Of a stretch of 64,000 nucleotides of DNA, positions 34,256 to 42,853 are shown piece by piece. The notes beneath the pieces were generated by a model that saw only the letters and a program-made list of their open reading frames with translations, was not told the DNA's origin and ran no database searches. Position 1 is the first letter of the stretch. The number at the start of each line of letters is the position of its first letter. The position numbers and the translations under genes were made by a program. The stretch lies in contig NZ_KB898676.1 in the NCBI RefSeq assembly GCF_000377765.1, positions 24,844 to 88,843 of the forward strand. Direction: 5' to 3'. The DNA comes from Gracilibacillus lacisalsi DSM 19029. Lineage in GTDB: Bacteria > Bacillota > Bacilli > Bacillales > Amphibacillaceae.

Positions 34256-35299
34256 ATGGTTAGAAATATTAGTTATCTTTTGTTCATGTATGCTGCTTCA
34301 TTAGTCATAACCGGGTTGTTCCTTCTTTTTCATTTCCCATTACCATGGATATTAGGACCACTGATTGCTGTATTTATCTTAAATTGGTTAATAAAGGAAC
34401 CACTTACACAGAACAAAACGATCTTGAACATCAGTTTTTTACTTACTGGTGCACAAATTGGATCTACTTTTACTTCGAATACTTTAAGTAAAGTGATTCC
34501 TTATTTTATTCCATTTTTAATCATTACGTTATTACTCATTTATCTATGTATGAAAAGCGGAGAATTATTAGCTAAATATGCAAACATGGAATCATCAACT
34601 GGTGTGTTAGGAAGTATTCCCGGCGGATTATCCGTTATGGTAGCTATGAGTGAATCGATGAATGCTAATACTGGTTTAGTAGCCATCTTTCACACGATTA
34701 GACTAATGGCCGTCCTATTTCTTGTACCGCTGATGGCATCATTTATGTTTGCACAGACAGATGCACAACAAATGCTGACTGACACTGCAATTGCATTAAA
34801 TGGTTGGACAGTATTGTTGTATCTACTACTATTTGGAATCGCATACCTGTTGCGCTATAAAATTCCGGCACCATATGTCCTGATTCCTATGTTGGTTATA
34901 GCAAGTCTCAAACTGCTATCTGTACCAGTCAGTGATGTACCGGTGAGTTTATATCATGTCGCTCAATTGTCAATCGGTATTCACTTAGGCTTATCCATAA
35001 CAATATCAGACATAAAAAAAGCGGGAAATTTCTCCTGGATTTTCTTCCTATTCACTTGCATTATTATCATGATATCGACTGTTCTTGGATATATGTTTGC
35101 TATCATGTCTGACCTCAGTTTCGCTACAGCAATGCTGAGCCTAGCACCAGGTGGATTGGTAGAGATGGCCATTACCGCTGGTGAAGTAGGGGCAGATCCA
35201 TCGATAGTAGGGTCACTGCAATTGGTACGACTGTTATTTATTATTTTGGTACTTCCTTTTATCTTTAAAAAAATGACCTCCTCATTCCGTAAACCATAA
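34256..35299 (+). CDS. AbrB-duplication family membrane protein
   Basis: Polytopic membrane protein of PF05145 (often mislabelled AbrB transcriptional regulator or ammonia monooxygenase). 347 residues with about ten helices in two similar halves; each half has the family motif, LGSIPGGLSVMVAMSESM in the first and SLAPGGLVEMAITAGEVGA in the second. Likely a transporter; substrate unknown. ATG at 34256 behind AGAGGACG. No neighbour suggests its job. Confidence 0.88.
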   Translation: MVRNISYLLFMYAASLVITGLFLLFHFPLPWILGPLIAVFILNWLIKEPLTQNKTILNISFLLTGAQIGSTFTSNTLSKVIPYFIPFLIITLLLIYLCMKSGELLAKYANMESSTGVLGSIPGGLSVMVAMSESMNANTGLVAIFHTIRLMAVLFLVPLMASFMFAQTDAQQMLTDTAIALNGWTVLLYLLLFGIAYLLRYKIPAPYVLIPMLVIASLKLLSVPVSDVPVSLYHVAQLSIGIHLGLSITISDIKKAGNFSWIFFLFTCIIIMISTVLGYMFAIMSDLSFATAMLSLAPGGLVEMAITAGEVGADPSIVGSLQLVRLLFIILVLPFIFKKMTSSFRKP

Positions 35300-35377
35300 T
35301 AATATTATGTTAACTTGGTGAAATTCCTTGTGTAACAGCCAATAAATGTTTATGATAGAAGGGAAGGAGGGACATAA

Positions 35378-35584
35378 ATGATTCACCAAAATTGGGAAAA
35401 CAACCGTACAATTAAAAAAATTAAATGTGTCCATACTAATGCTAAAAAATATAAAGTAAATTCTGTTTTATCCGAAGGAGCAATATATGAAGTAAAAAAC
35501 GAAACAGAGGAATTTTATTTTGTTATTGATAATACCAATCGAATAGCTGGATTTAAAAAGGATTATTTCGAAATTGTCTCATAA
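35378..35584 (+). CDS. DUF6501-like small protein
   Basis: Small 68-residue soluble protein, MIHQNWENNRTIKKIKC then VHTNAKKYKVNSVLSEGAIY, resembling the Bacillaceae DUF6501 family with predicted SH3-like strands. Function unknown. ATG follows GAAGGAGGGACATAA. It is alone between a transporter gene and a phosphatase gene. Confidence 0.75.
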   Translation: MIHQNWENNRTIKKIKCVHTNAKKYKVNSVLSEGAIYEVKNETEEFYFVIDNTNRIAGFKKDYFEIVS

Positions 35585-35752
35585 TGTTTATTAATTGAAT
35601 ATATTGGGAAAATATATATAATAGGGATTTTATACTATATAATCGTATAAGTTTTTACTATAAGCAAAACGAAGCTTTTTCCGTAAAGCTACCCTCGTAT
35701 TGTTTATGTAAACTGATAGACTTTTCAAAGATTCTCCATAGGAGCTGATAAA

Positions 35753-36322
35753 ATGAAAAGAATTCTTTTGATCCGTCATTGTCAGGCTTTAGGCCAACAC
35801 AGTGATTCGCCTCTATCAAAAAAAGGCATTCAGAAAGCATATGAATTGGCAAGACAATTAGAAAGACTTAGCTTTCCAATAAACCGTATTATTACGAGCC
35901 CTTATTTGCGTGCTCAAGAAAGTATCAAACCTTTTGCTGCCCGCCAAGGCATTCCAGTAGAAACTGACGAGCGACTAAAGGAACGGTTGCTAAGTGAGCA
36001 GCCTGTAGATGACTGGATCGATATTTTAGAAGAATCTTTTCAAAACTTCCATTTTAAGCTTCCGGGTGGGGAATCATCAAGCGAAGCATATCAACGAGCA
36101 GAACAGGTTTTAAATGAGTGCATGAAAGATGAGGTAAATGAGAATATTATTATTGTGACACATGGCAACTTGCTTGCACTTATGTTGCAGAAATTTCATG
36201 TTGATTTTGGGTTTCATGAATGGAAAACTCTTACCAACCCAGACGCATTTTTAATTCAGCGTATTGGTGGCGAATATATTACCGAAAGAATTTGGGAAGA
36301 AAAGCAATCTCACTTTTATTAA
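35753..36322 (+). CDS. Histidine phosphatase family protein
   Basis: Phosphoglycerate-mutase-like phosphatase of 189 residues. The catalytic N-terminal motif is RHC (LLIRHCQALGQHSDSPLS) rather than the usual RHG; the phosphopocket arginine is in SPYLRAQESIKPF, acid in GESSSEAYQRAEQ, and the second histidine in VTHGNLLALML. Substrate unknown; the family contains phosphatases of small metabolites as well as mutases. ATG behind TAGGAGCTGATAAA. Confidence 0.88.
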   Translation: MKRILLIRHCQALGQHSDSPLSKKGIQKAYELARQLERLSFPINRIITSPYLRAQESIKPFAARQGIPVETDERLKERLLSEQPVDDWIDILEESFQNFHFKLPGGESSSEAYQRAEQVLNECMKDEVNENIIIVTHGNLLALMLQKFHVDFGFHEWKTLTNPDAFLIQRIGGEYITERIWEEKQSHFY

Positions 36323-36437
36323 TATGATTTGCAAACTCAATGAAATAAGCTATAATGGTATTCGAACTTTAAAAGTTGTGATAGAATGTGTATGTATAGA
36401 GATACATAACGATTAATCGTTAAAGGAGGGGACCGTC

Positions 36438-36677
36438 TTGGCATTTGTAATTACTTCACCTTGTAAAGAAGAAAAAGCAGGCGAATGCGTAGAAGTTTGC
36501 CCTGTAGATTGTATAGAAGAAGGAAAAGATATGTTTTATATCGATCCTGATATTTGTATCGATTGTGGTGCATGTGAAGCTGTATGCCCAGTAGAAGCGA
36601 TTTATATGGAAGATGAAGTACCAGATAATGAGCATGAATATATCTCATTAAACCGCAAGTTCTTTGAGGATAATTAA
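36438..36677 (+). CDS. fer: Ferredoxin, 4Fe-4S/7Fe type
   Basis: Small electron carrier of 79 residues, like the Bacillus Fer. Cysteines C9, C17, C21, C25, C40, C43, C46 and C50 are visible in C-x7-C-x3-C-P-V-D-C and CIDCGACEAVCP. The C-terminal set is a complete 4Fe-4S motif; the first set has spacing typical of a 3Fe or partly degenerate site, so one or two clusters are possible. TTG start behind AAAGGAGGGG. Single-gene unit ended by a bidirectional terminator. Confidence 0.94.
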   Translation: MAFVITSPCKEEKAGECVEVCPVDCIEEGKDMFYIDPDICIDCGACEAVCPVEAIYMEDEVPDNEHEYISLNRKFFEDN

Positions 36678-36691
36678 ACCATACAAATTGC

Positions 36692-36720
36692 AAAACCGCT
36701 ATAACAGAATAGCGGTTTTT
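36692..36720 (+). terminator. Bidirectional terminator fer/acyP
   Basis: AAAACCGCTAT pairs with ATAGCGGTTTT; T and A runs flank both sides, between convergent genes. Confidence 0.85.
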
Positions 36721-36995
36721 TAATACTTAATTTCAAACTTCTGAAATGCAGTTTCTACATCCTCTTCTGTAATTTCAATATTTTTCACTTTTGCAAAGAA
36801 GGAGGGACCTTTTCTTACTTGCATCAAAAATGCGTCAACTTTATTATCTTCACCTTGTGCTTTGATTTCTACGGAGCCATCATCACGATTCTCCACCCAT
36901 CCCATAACATCGGTCTCGACCGCTACTTGTTGCGTGAAAGCGCGAAAGCCTACACCTTGTACTCGACCCGAAACTATTACATGTACTTGTCTCAA
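36720..36995 (-). CDS. acyP: Acylphosphatase
   Basis: Hydrolyses acyl phosphates. TTG at 36995, 7 bases behind GAGGTGATTATA, gives 91 residues: VHVIVSGRVQGVGFRAF contains the catalytic arginine (GVGFR) and the phosphate loop, GWVENRDDGSVEI the catalytic asparagine (N), and the C-terminal FEIKY. The frame is open three codons further but that would overlap the ribosome-binding site. Confidence 0.94.
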   Translation of the reverse strand: MRQVHVIVSGRVQGVGFRAFTQQVAVETDVMGWVENRDDGSVEIKAQGEDNKVDAFLMQVRKGPSFFAKVKNIEITEEDVETAFQKFEIKY

Positions 36996-37066
36996 TATAA
37001 TCACCTCTTTCCTATGATAGTATCATTGTAAATTTCACAATTCAAAGTTAACGAAAGGAGTTATAA

Positions 37067-38035
37067 ATGAAAACGCTCAACAAAAAGCAAATAGATGACT
37101 TTAAAATCGGTCACAATCAAAACCAAACTGCCTTAACTGGATGTACTGTAATTATTTGTGAAGAAGGAGCCGTAACTGGTGTTGATGTAAGAGGAGGAGC
37201 ACCTGGCACTAGGGAAACGGATTTATTAGCTTCAGAGAACATAGTGGAGAAAGCTCATGCTACATTTCTGGCTGGGGGAAGCGCTTATGGATTGGATGCT
37301 GGCGGTGGTATAATGAAATTTCTTGAGGAAAAAGAAATCGGCTTCGATGTACAGACGACAAAAGTGCCAATTGTACCTGGTGCTATTCTTTTTGATCTCG
37401 GTATTGGCAATGCCAAAGTACGACCCGATCAGGATATGGGATTTAAGGCTTGTGAGAATGCTTATCAAGATGAGAAATTGTTTGGAAATATTGGTGCAGG
37501 GACAGGTGCAACGATTGGAAAAGCTTTAGGACCTGAATACAGCATGAAAGCTGGGATTGGCTATGCTTATGAATTAGGTCCCTTACAAATTGCAGCTACA
37601 GTTGCCGTTAATGCAGTGGGTGATGTCATCGATCCATCAACAGGCAGACAAATAGCAGGAATATTCGACAGAAAAAAGAATCAATTATTATCTACCTCTG
37701 ACATATTATTATCAAAAGCAGAACAATCATTTAATCAAAATGGTTATTTTGGTAATACAACGATAGGTACAATTATGACGAATGCCAAATTAACGAAAGC
37801 ACAGGCGAATAAAATCGCTTCGATTGCGCAAGATGGCATTGCCAAAACAATCGATCCATCGCATACAATAATGGATGGTGATACCTTATTTACTATGGCC
37901 TCTAACAAAATAGAAGTAGATCCAACTATCATTTGTATGTTAGCCACAAAAGTTGTAGCTGAAGCCATTATAGATAGTGTTAAAAAAGCAAAAACTACTT
38001 TAGGTTATCCTGCTGTCCAAGATTTATCGCTATAA
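37067..38035 (+). CDS. P1 family (S58) peptidase/aminopeptidase
   Basis: Self-processing N-terminal nucleophile-type hydrolase of the DmpA/P1 family (L-aminopeptidase D-esterase type). 322 residues: DFKIGHNQNQTALTGCTVII, the conserved RGGAPGTRETDLL, GGSAYGLDAGGGIMKFLEE, GNIGAGTGATIGKALG, and the region TNAKLTKAQANKIA. The precise autocleavage position before the Gly-Asn-x-Gly region (around VPGAILFDLG to FGNTTIGTIMTN) is inferred from the family: the NTTIGTIMTN stretch fits the nucleophile loop. Physiological substrate unknown. Confidence 0.88.
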   Translation: MKTLNKKQIDDFKIGHNQNQTALTGCTVIICEEGAVTGVDVRGGAPGTRETDLLASENIVEKAHATFLAGGSAYGLDAGGGIMKFLEEKEIGFDVQTTKVPIVPGAILFDLGIGNAKVRPDQDMGFKACENAYQDEKLFGNIGAGTGATIGKALGPEYSMKAGIGYAYELGPLQIAATVAVNAVGDVIDPSTGRQIAGIFDRKKNQLLSTSDILLSKAEQSFNQNGYFGNTTIGTIMTNAKLTKAQANKIASIAQDGIAKTIDPSHTIMDGDTLFTMASNKIEVDPTIICMLATKVVAEAIIDSVKKAKTTLGYPAVQDLSL

Positions 38036-38053
38036 CTGATTGGAGTGTAGAAA

Positions 38054-38215
38054 ATGGATAAGAAAAAATGCCTTATATTTCTAATACCTTTTATTGTTTT
38101 GGGACTAGTACTTATTTATTTTCTTCCTAGGAGTCATAATCATTATGCATTACTCACCATTTTTGTTTTCTGGATCATGTATTACGGATGGGTGTACTAT
38201 AAAGTGAGACTATGA
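38054..38215 (+). CDS. Small two-helix membrane protein, 53 residues
   Basis: MDKKKCLIFLIPFIVLGLVL begins the first hydrophobic span and YALLTIFVFWIMYYGW the second. Not recognised. It follows the P1 peptidase by 18 bases with a modest ribosome-binding site (TTGGAGTG), so it is probably in the same transcript, closed by a terminator. Function unknown. Confidence 0.6.
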   Translation: MDKKKCLIFLIPFIVLGLVLIYFLPRSHNHYALLTIFVFWIMYYGWVYYKVRL

Positions 38216-38275
38216 TCAGGAGAGTTTTACAGACGTTTAGCGCCGTGATAATAAAAATAGACGTAAATAGTTCAT

Positions 38276-38305
38276 AACAGCATTTCTCAGTTGAGAAATG
38301 CTGTT
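38276..38305 (+). terminator. Terminator of the peptidase unit
   Basis: AACAGCATTTCTCA pairs with TGAGAAATGCTGTT, then TTAATTTT. Confidence 0.75.
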
Positions 38306-38404
38306 TAATTTTGATATAACAACTTACTATGTGATCAAAATCACTGTTTTCTCCATTATTTTTTCATATGATAAGAAACGGACAAAAAAGGTAGGTGGTA
38401 GAGA

Positions 38405-39319
38405 ATGACAGAGATAGTTTCATATGCTAGAAATTTAGAGGAAGCAACACAATTAGTGCAAGTAGCAAATGTTGATGCAATTATTTGCGGTGAAGAGCGA
38501 TTTGGATTAAGAAGTATTGGTAATGTTCGTTTCGAAGAGATTCTAAAAATAAACCATTTTCTTAAGCTCCGAAGTAAGAAATTATATGTATTAGTAAATG
38601 CTATTTTTCATGACGAACGTTTAAAAGAGTTAAAAGATTATGTAGATAAGCTTAACGACCTACCAGTTGATGGAATTATTTGCGGTGATCCATCTATCTT
38701 TACAATTCTACAAGAAAAAAACATACAAATTCCGATCCATTGGAATCCAGAAACATTAGCAACCAATCATGAAACATTTAAGTTCTGGCAGGATATCGGT
38801 GTAACACGTGCTGTTTTATCTAACGAATTATCTTTAGAAGAAATAATAGATATTAATCAGTCATTAGCAATTCCGATCGAAGTGCAAGTGCACGGAATGA
38901 CATGTATTTTTCAGTCCAAAAGAAAGTTAGTTCGTAATTATTATCAAAAAATAGATAATGATTGGAATCCAGAAATCGTACGCTATGTAAAACAAGCGAA
39001 AACAGATCACACTCACTATCCGATTTTCGAAGATAGTAATGGTACACATATAATGAGTACAGAGGATGTATGTATGCTAAGGTATCTGCCGCAGCTCTTA
39101 GATAATCGAATCAACTGTTTACGGATATATAATATTTTCAAAACCATTGACTATAATGTACAAGTCTCCCGGGTATATAAGGAAGCGGTAGAGGGCTACT
39201 TAGCTGATCCAAATCAGTTTCACCAACTTATTGGTGGCTGGGAACAACAAATTTTATCGATACAACCAGCTAAACGTAAGTTGGGAACTGGATTTTATTT
39301 TAAAGAACAGATTTATTAG
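38405..39319 (+). CDS. trhP1: U32 peptidase-like protein TrhP1 (YrrN)
   Basis: Smaller of two U32-family proteins. In B. subtilis the YrrN/YrrO pair (TrhP1/TrhP2) is needed for prephenate-dependent hydroxylation of uridine 34 in tRNA. 304 residues; TIM-barrel-like with DAIICGEERFGLR, VDGIICGDPSIFTIL and EVQVHGMTCIFQSKRKL; only one of the cysteines of the large partner is kept. ATG behind AAAGGTAGGTGG. The partner follows directly. The trmR gene that precedes them in B. subtilis is absent. Confidence 0.87.
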   Translation: MTEIVSYARNLEEATQLVQVANVDAIICGEERFGLRSIGNVRFEEILKINHFLKLRSKKLYVLVNAIFHDERLKELKDYVDKLNDLPVDGIICGDPSIFTILQEKNIQIPIHWNPETLATNHETFKFWQDIGVTRAVLSNELSLEEIIDINQSLAIPIEVQVHGMTCIFQSKRKLVRNYYQKIDNDWNPEIVRYVKQAKTDHTHYPIFEDSNGTHIMSTEDVCMLRYLPQLLDNRINCLRIYNIFKTIDYNVQVSRVYKEAVEGYLADPNQFHQLIGGWEQQILSIQPAKRKLGTGFYFKEQIY

Positions 39320-39333
39320 TGAGGTTGATAGAA

Positions 39334-40545
39334 ATGAAAAAGCCAGAATTATTGGCACCAGCAGGTGATTTAGAAAAGTTGAAGTTCGCCATTCATTATG
39401 GAGCGGATGCCGTCTATATCGGCGGTAAACAATTTGGTTTGCGAGCAAAGGCTGGAAATTTTGATTATAAAGATATGAAAGAAGGGGTAGATTTCGCTAA
39501 TAGTTATGGTTCAAAAGTGTATGTAGCAGCTAATATTATTGCACATAATGATGACTTATCAGGTGTTGAACCTTTTTTTGAGCAACTAGCAGATATTGGT
39601 GTACATGCAGTCATTATAGCTGACCCTTCTTTGATTAGAGTGTGCCAAAGAGTTGCACCAGAATTAGAGATTCACTTAAGTACGCAAGCATCTGTTACTA
39701 ATTGGCGCAGTGTGCTATTTTGGAAACAACAAGGAATCGAAAGAGTAGTCTTAGCCAGAGAAGTATCTATGAAGGAAATAGAAAAAATTAAAGAAAATGT
39801 TGATGTAGAAATTGAGACATTTATACATGGTGCTATGTGTATTTCCTATTCTGGCAGGTGTGTTCTTTCCAATCACATGACAGACCGTGATGCTAATCGA
39901 GGTGGATGTGCGCAATCCTGCCGTTGGAAATATGACCTTTTTGAAGATGGAAAAGATGATACAAATGTATCTGAAACAAACGAACTTGCTTATACGATGA
40001 GTTCCAAAGACTTATCAATGGTTGAACATATTCCGGAATTAATTGAAAATGGTGTAGATAGCTTAAAAATCGAAGGTCGCATGAAAAGCATTCATTATCT
40101 CGCTACAGTTGTCAATGTGTATCGTAAAATAATTGATACTTATATGAAAGATCCGGTACATTTCAGTATAGATCAAGAGTGGATTGATGAAATCTGGAAA
40201 GCAGCACAACGCTCTTTAACTACAGCATTCTATTATAAAGATCCTAGTGAAGAAGATCAGTTATTTGGTAAACCTGAACGGATCCCGAAATATAACTTTT
40301 CCGGTTTAGTGTTAGATTATGATCATCAAACACAATTAGCAACCATCCAACAACGAAATCCATTTAAAATCGGAGATGACGTTGAATTTTTTGGACCAGA
40401 TTTCTATCGATTTCAGCAAAAAATCACTTGGATGATCGATGAAAACGGAAATAGTATCGATATAGCAAAACATCCTATGATGAAGGTAAGAGTGAAAGTA
40501 GACAAACCTGTTAGCTATTTTAATATGATGCGCAAACAACGGTGA
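39334..40545 (+). CDS. trhP2: U32 peptidase-like tRNA hydroxylation protein TrhP2 (YrrO)
   Basis: Larger U32-family protein, 403 residues. Family signature FIHGAMCISYSGRCVLS followed by GGCAQSCRWKY supplies cysteines that bind an iron-sulfur cluster; N-terminal LLAPAGDLEKLKFAIHYGAD is typical. Proposed role: 5-hydroxyuridine formation at tRNA position 34 with TrhP1. ATG at 39334 is 8 bases behind GTGAGG, itself overlapping the stop of trhP1, so translation is coupled. A frame beginning at 39319 would include the ribosome-binding site. Confidence 0.9.
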   Translation: MKKPELLAPAGDLEKLKFAIHYGADAVYIGGKQFGLRAKAGNFDYKDMKEGVDFANSYGSKVYVAANIIAHNDDLSGVEPFFEQLADIGVHAVIIADPSLIRVCQRVAPELEIHLSTQASVTNWRSVLFWKQQGIERVVLAREVSMKEIEKIKENVDVEIETFIHGAMCISYSGRCVLSNHMTDRDANRGGCAQSCRWKYDLFEDGKDDTNVSETNELAYTMSSKDLSMVEHIPELIENGVDSLKIEGRMKSIHYLATVVNVYRKIIDTYMKDPVHFSIDQEWIDEIWKAAQRSLTTAFYYKDPSEEDQLFGKPERIPKYNFSGLVLDYDHQTQLATIQQRNPFKIGDDVEFFGPDFYRFQQKITWMIDENGNSIDIAKHPMMKVRVKVDKPVSYFNMMRKQR

Positions 40546-40609
40546 ATTTGGGATATTCCTCTTTATTTTGGTTATGCTAGAAATAATATTTTAAAAAAGG
40601 GGATTTCTT

Positions 40610-42112
40610 ATGCATCAATCGATTTGGTTAGCAACAGATGTTAGACGCTTTTCTGCTTTGAATGAAAGCCTTCAAACCGAAGTCACCATTGTTGGTGGTG
40701 GGATTACCGGTGTTTTATCCGCTTACCTTTTGTCTCAAAACGGTATGCGTGTTGTGTTACTAGAAAGGGGCAGATTGCTTCATGGAACGACCGGACATAC
40801 AACAGCAAAAGTAACGGCGCAACACGGTTTAATCTATCATGAAATACTGGAACATTTTGGTTTAGAAAATACACAAAAGTATTATCAGAGCCAAGTTGAA
40901 GCAATCCAATTTATTAAAGATACTGCTGATCACTATCAAATCCCATGTCAATTTGATCACCAAGATGCCATTTTATATACAAACAGTGAACAAAATCAAC
41001 AAAAATTAGAGGAGGAAGCAAAAGCTTATCACAAATTGAAGATTACCGGAGAGTTAAAGGATAGCATTCCTTTTTCTATCCCACTCAAGTCGGCGTTAGT
41101 AATGTATGAGCAAGCGCAATTCCATCCAACTGATTTTCTCAAAGTAATGATCGATAAGATACTGGAAAATGGCGGCGAAATATATGAAGACACGACAGCA
41201 GTAGATATTGATTATCAAAACAAAGTGATCGTAAGGACAGCTCGCAACCATAATGTCTTGTCTGACCATGTTATTATTGCTACACAATTTCCTTTCTACG
41301 AAGGGCAAGCATTTTACAGCACCAGAATGTATCCTTCGAGATCATATGTTCTAGGCTTAACATCTAATCAGGATTATCCTGGTGGGATGTATTTAGATAT
41401 TGATCAACCGAAACGATCAATTCGTTATGTAAAACATGAAAATGAAACCGTTTGGTTGTTAGGTGGAGAATCACACAAAACAGGGCAATATCATAAAGAA
41501 AATACTGATCCGTATCGTGACTTGCAGCATTTTGGTTCACAATACTTAGACGTAAAGGATTGGCAATATCAATGGTCAACACAAGATTTTACTACGTTAG
41601 ATAAAATTCCGTATGTCGGTTCATTGAACAGAAGACATCCTAATGTATACATTGCAACTGGATTCCGCAAATGGGGTATGACCAATAGTGTTGTAGCGGC
41701 ACATTTGTTAACAGATCTCATTATGGATAAAGATAATCCGTACAAAGAGCTGTATCAGCCACAGCGTTTTCATGCTGATCCAGATGTAAAGAAATTTATC
41801 AGTTACAACTCCAATGTAACTAAAGAATTTGTCAAAGGAAAACTAGATGTAAAGAATGAACAAGATAACTTAGAATCAGAAACAGCTGTAAAAAGAAAAC
41901 GCAACGGACAAATTGTAGGAATTTATAAAGATGAACAGAATCAAGTACATGCTGTCGATACAACATGTACACATCTTGGGTGTGAGTGTAACTGGAATCA
42001 AGCTGAAAAAAGTTGGGATTGTCCGTGTCATGGATCAAGATTTTCATACGACGGTACAATTATTGAAGGTCCAGCAACTAAACATTTAAAGAAAATCGAT
42101 CTGGAAAATTAA
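40610..42112 (+). CDS. yhfW: FAD-dependent oxidoreductase with C-terminal Rieske domain (YhfW-like)
   Basis: 500-residue fusion: a DAO-type FAD oxidoreductase (about 1-400) with the dinucleotide loop VTIVGGGITGVLSAYLL (residues 25-41), LERG and the ATGFRKWGMTNSVVAAHLL FAD segment, then a Rieske domain with CTHLGC (about 452) and CPCHGSRFSYDG (about 473) ligands. B. subtilis YhfW has the same architecture; substrate unknown. Cytoplasmic. ATG behind AAAAAGGGGATTTCTT. Ends in a strong terminator. Confidence 0.93.
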   Translation: MHQSIWLATDVRRFSALNESLQTEVTIVGGGITGVLSAYLLSQNGMRVVLLERGRLLHGTTGHTTAKVTAQHGLIYHEILEHFGLENTQKYYQSQVEAIQFIKDTADHYQIPCQFDHQDAILYTNSEQNQQKLEEEAKAYHKLKITGELKDSIPFSIPLKSALVMYEQAQFHPTDFLKVMIDKILENGGEIYEDTTAVDIDYQNKVIVRTARNHNVLSDHVIIATQFPFYEGQAFYSTRMYPSRSYVLGLTSNQDYPGGMYLDIDQPKRSIRYVKHENETVWLLGGESHKTGQYHKENTDPYRDLQHFGSQYLDVKDWQYQWSTQDFTTLDKIPYVGSLNRRHPNVYIATGFRKWGMTNSVVAAHLLTDLIMDKDNPYKELYQPQRFHADPDVKKFISYNSNVTKEFVKGKLDVKNEQDNLESETAVKRKRNGQIVGIYKDEQNQVHAVDTTCTHLGCECNWNQAEKSWDCPCHGSRFSYDGTIIEGPATKHLKKIDLEN

Positions 42113-42117
42113 ATTCT

Positions 42118-42168
42118 GTCTCAATATCTCAAGTATACTTTTTGTTTGAGATATTGAGACTCTCTTTT
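42118..42168 (+). terminator. Terminator of yhfW
   Basis: Perfect 15-bp stem GTCTCAATATCTCAA / TTGAGATATTGAGAC with a 13-base loop, followed by TCTCTTTT. Confidence 0.85.
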
Positions 42169-42607
<439 letters not shown>

Positions 42608-42778
42608 TTGGATATAAGAAAGTTAGAAGCTGAAATTCGTTCGTTGCAGAGCCGATTGTATGAATTAGGAAATGAAACAAATCAGTACTCTATCGGGGAA
42701 ATTTTAAAGCTTAGTAAACAGCTAGATGAGAAAATTATCCTTTATCAGAAATTGAAACTACGTAATAAAAACAAGTAA
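42608..42778 (+). CDS. Spo0E-like aspartyl-phosphate phosphatase
   Basis: 56-residue helical-hairpin protein of the Spo0E family, whose members dephosphorylate Spo0A~P and so delay sporulation. The family core is present: LEAEIRSLQSRLYELG, then ILKLSKQLDEKIILYQ with the S-x-x-L-D-x-x-I active signature. Start TTG at 42608, with AGGATG 6 bases upstream; other start codons are less well placed. It precedes an orphan histidine kinase by 75 bases, a suggestive arrangement for a phosphorelay input. Too small to be picked up by many gene finders. Confidence 0.85.
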   Translation: MDIRKLEAEIRSLQSRLYELGNETNQYSIGEILKLSKQLDEKIILYQKLKLRNKNK

Positions 42779-42853
42779 AATTGTCACATTCTTAACTAAT
42801 TTGTTACAATTCAAGTATAGTTTGTGTTACAGCTAGCAGCTAGGAGGAATTCA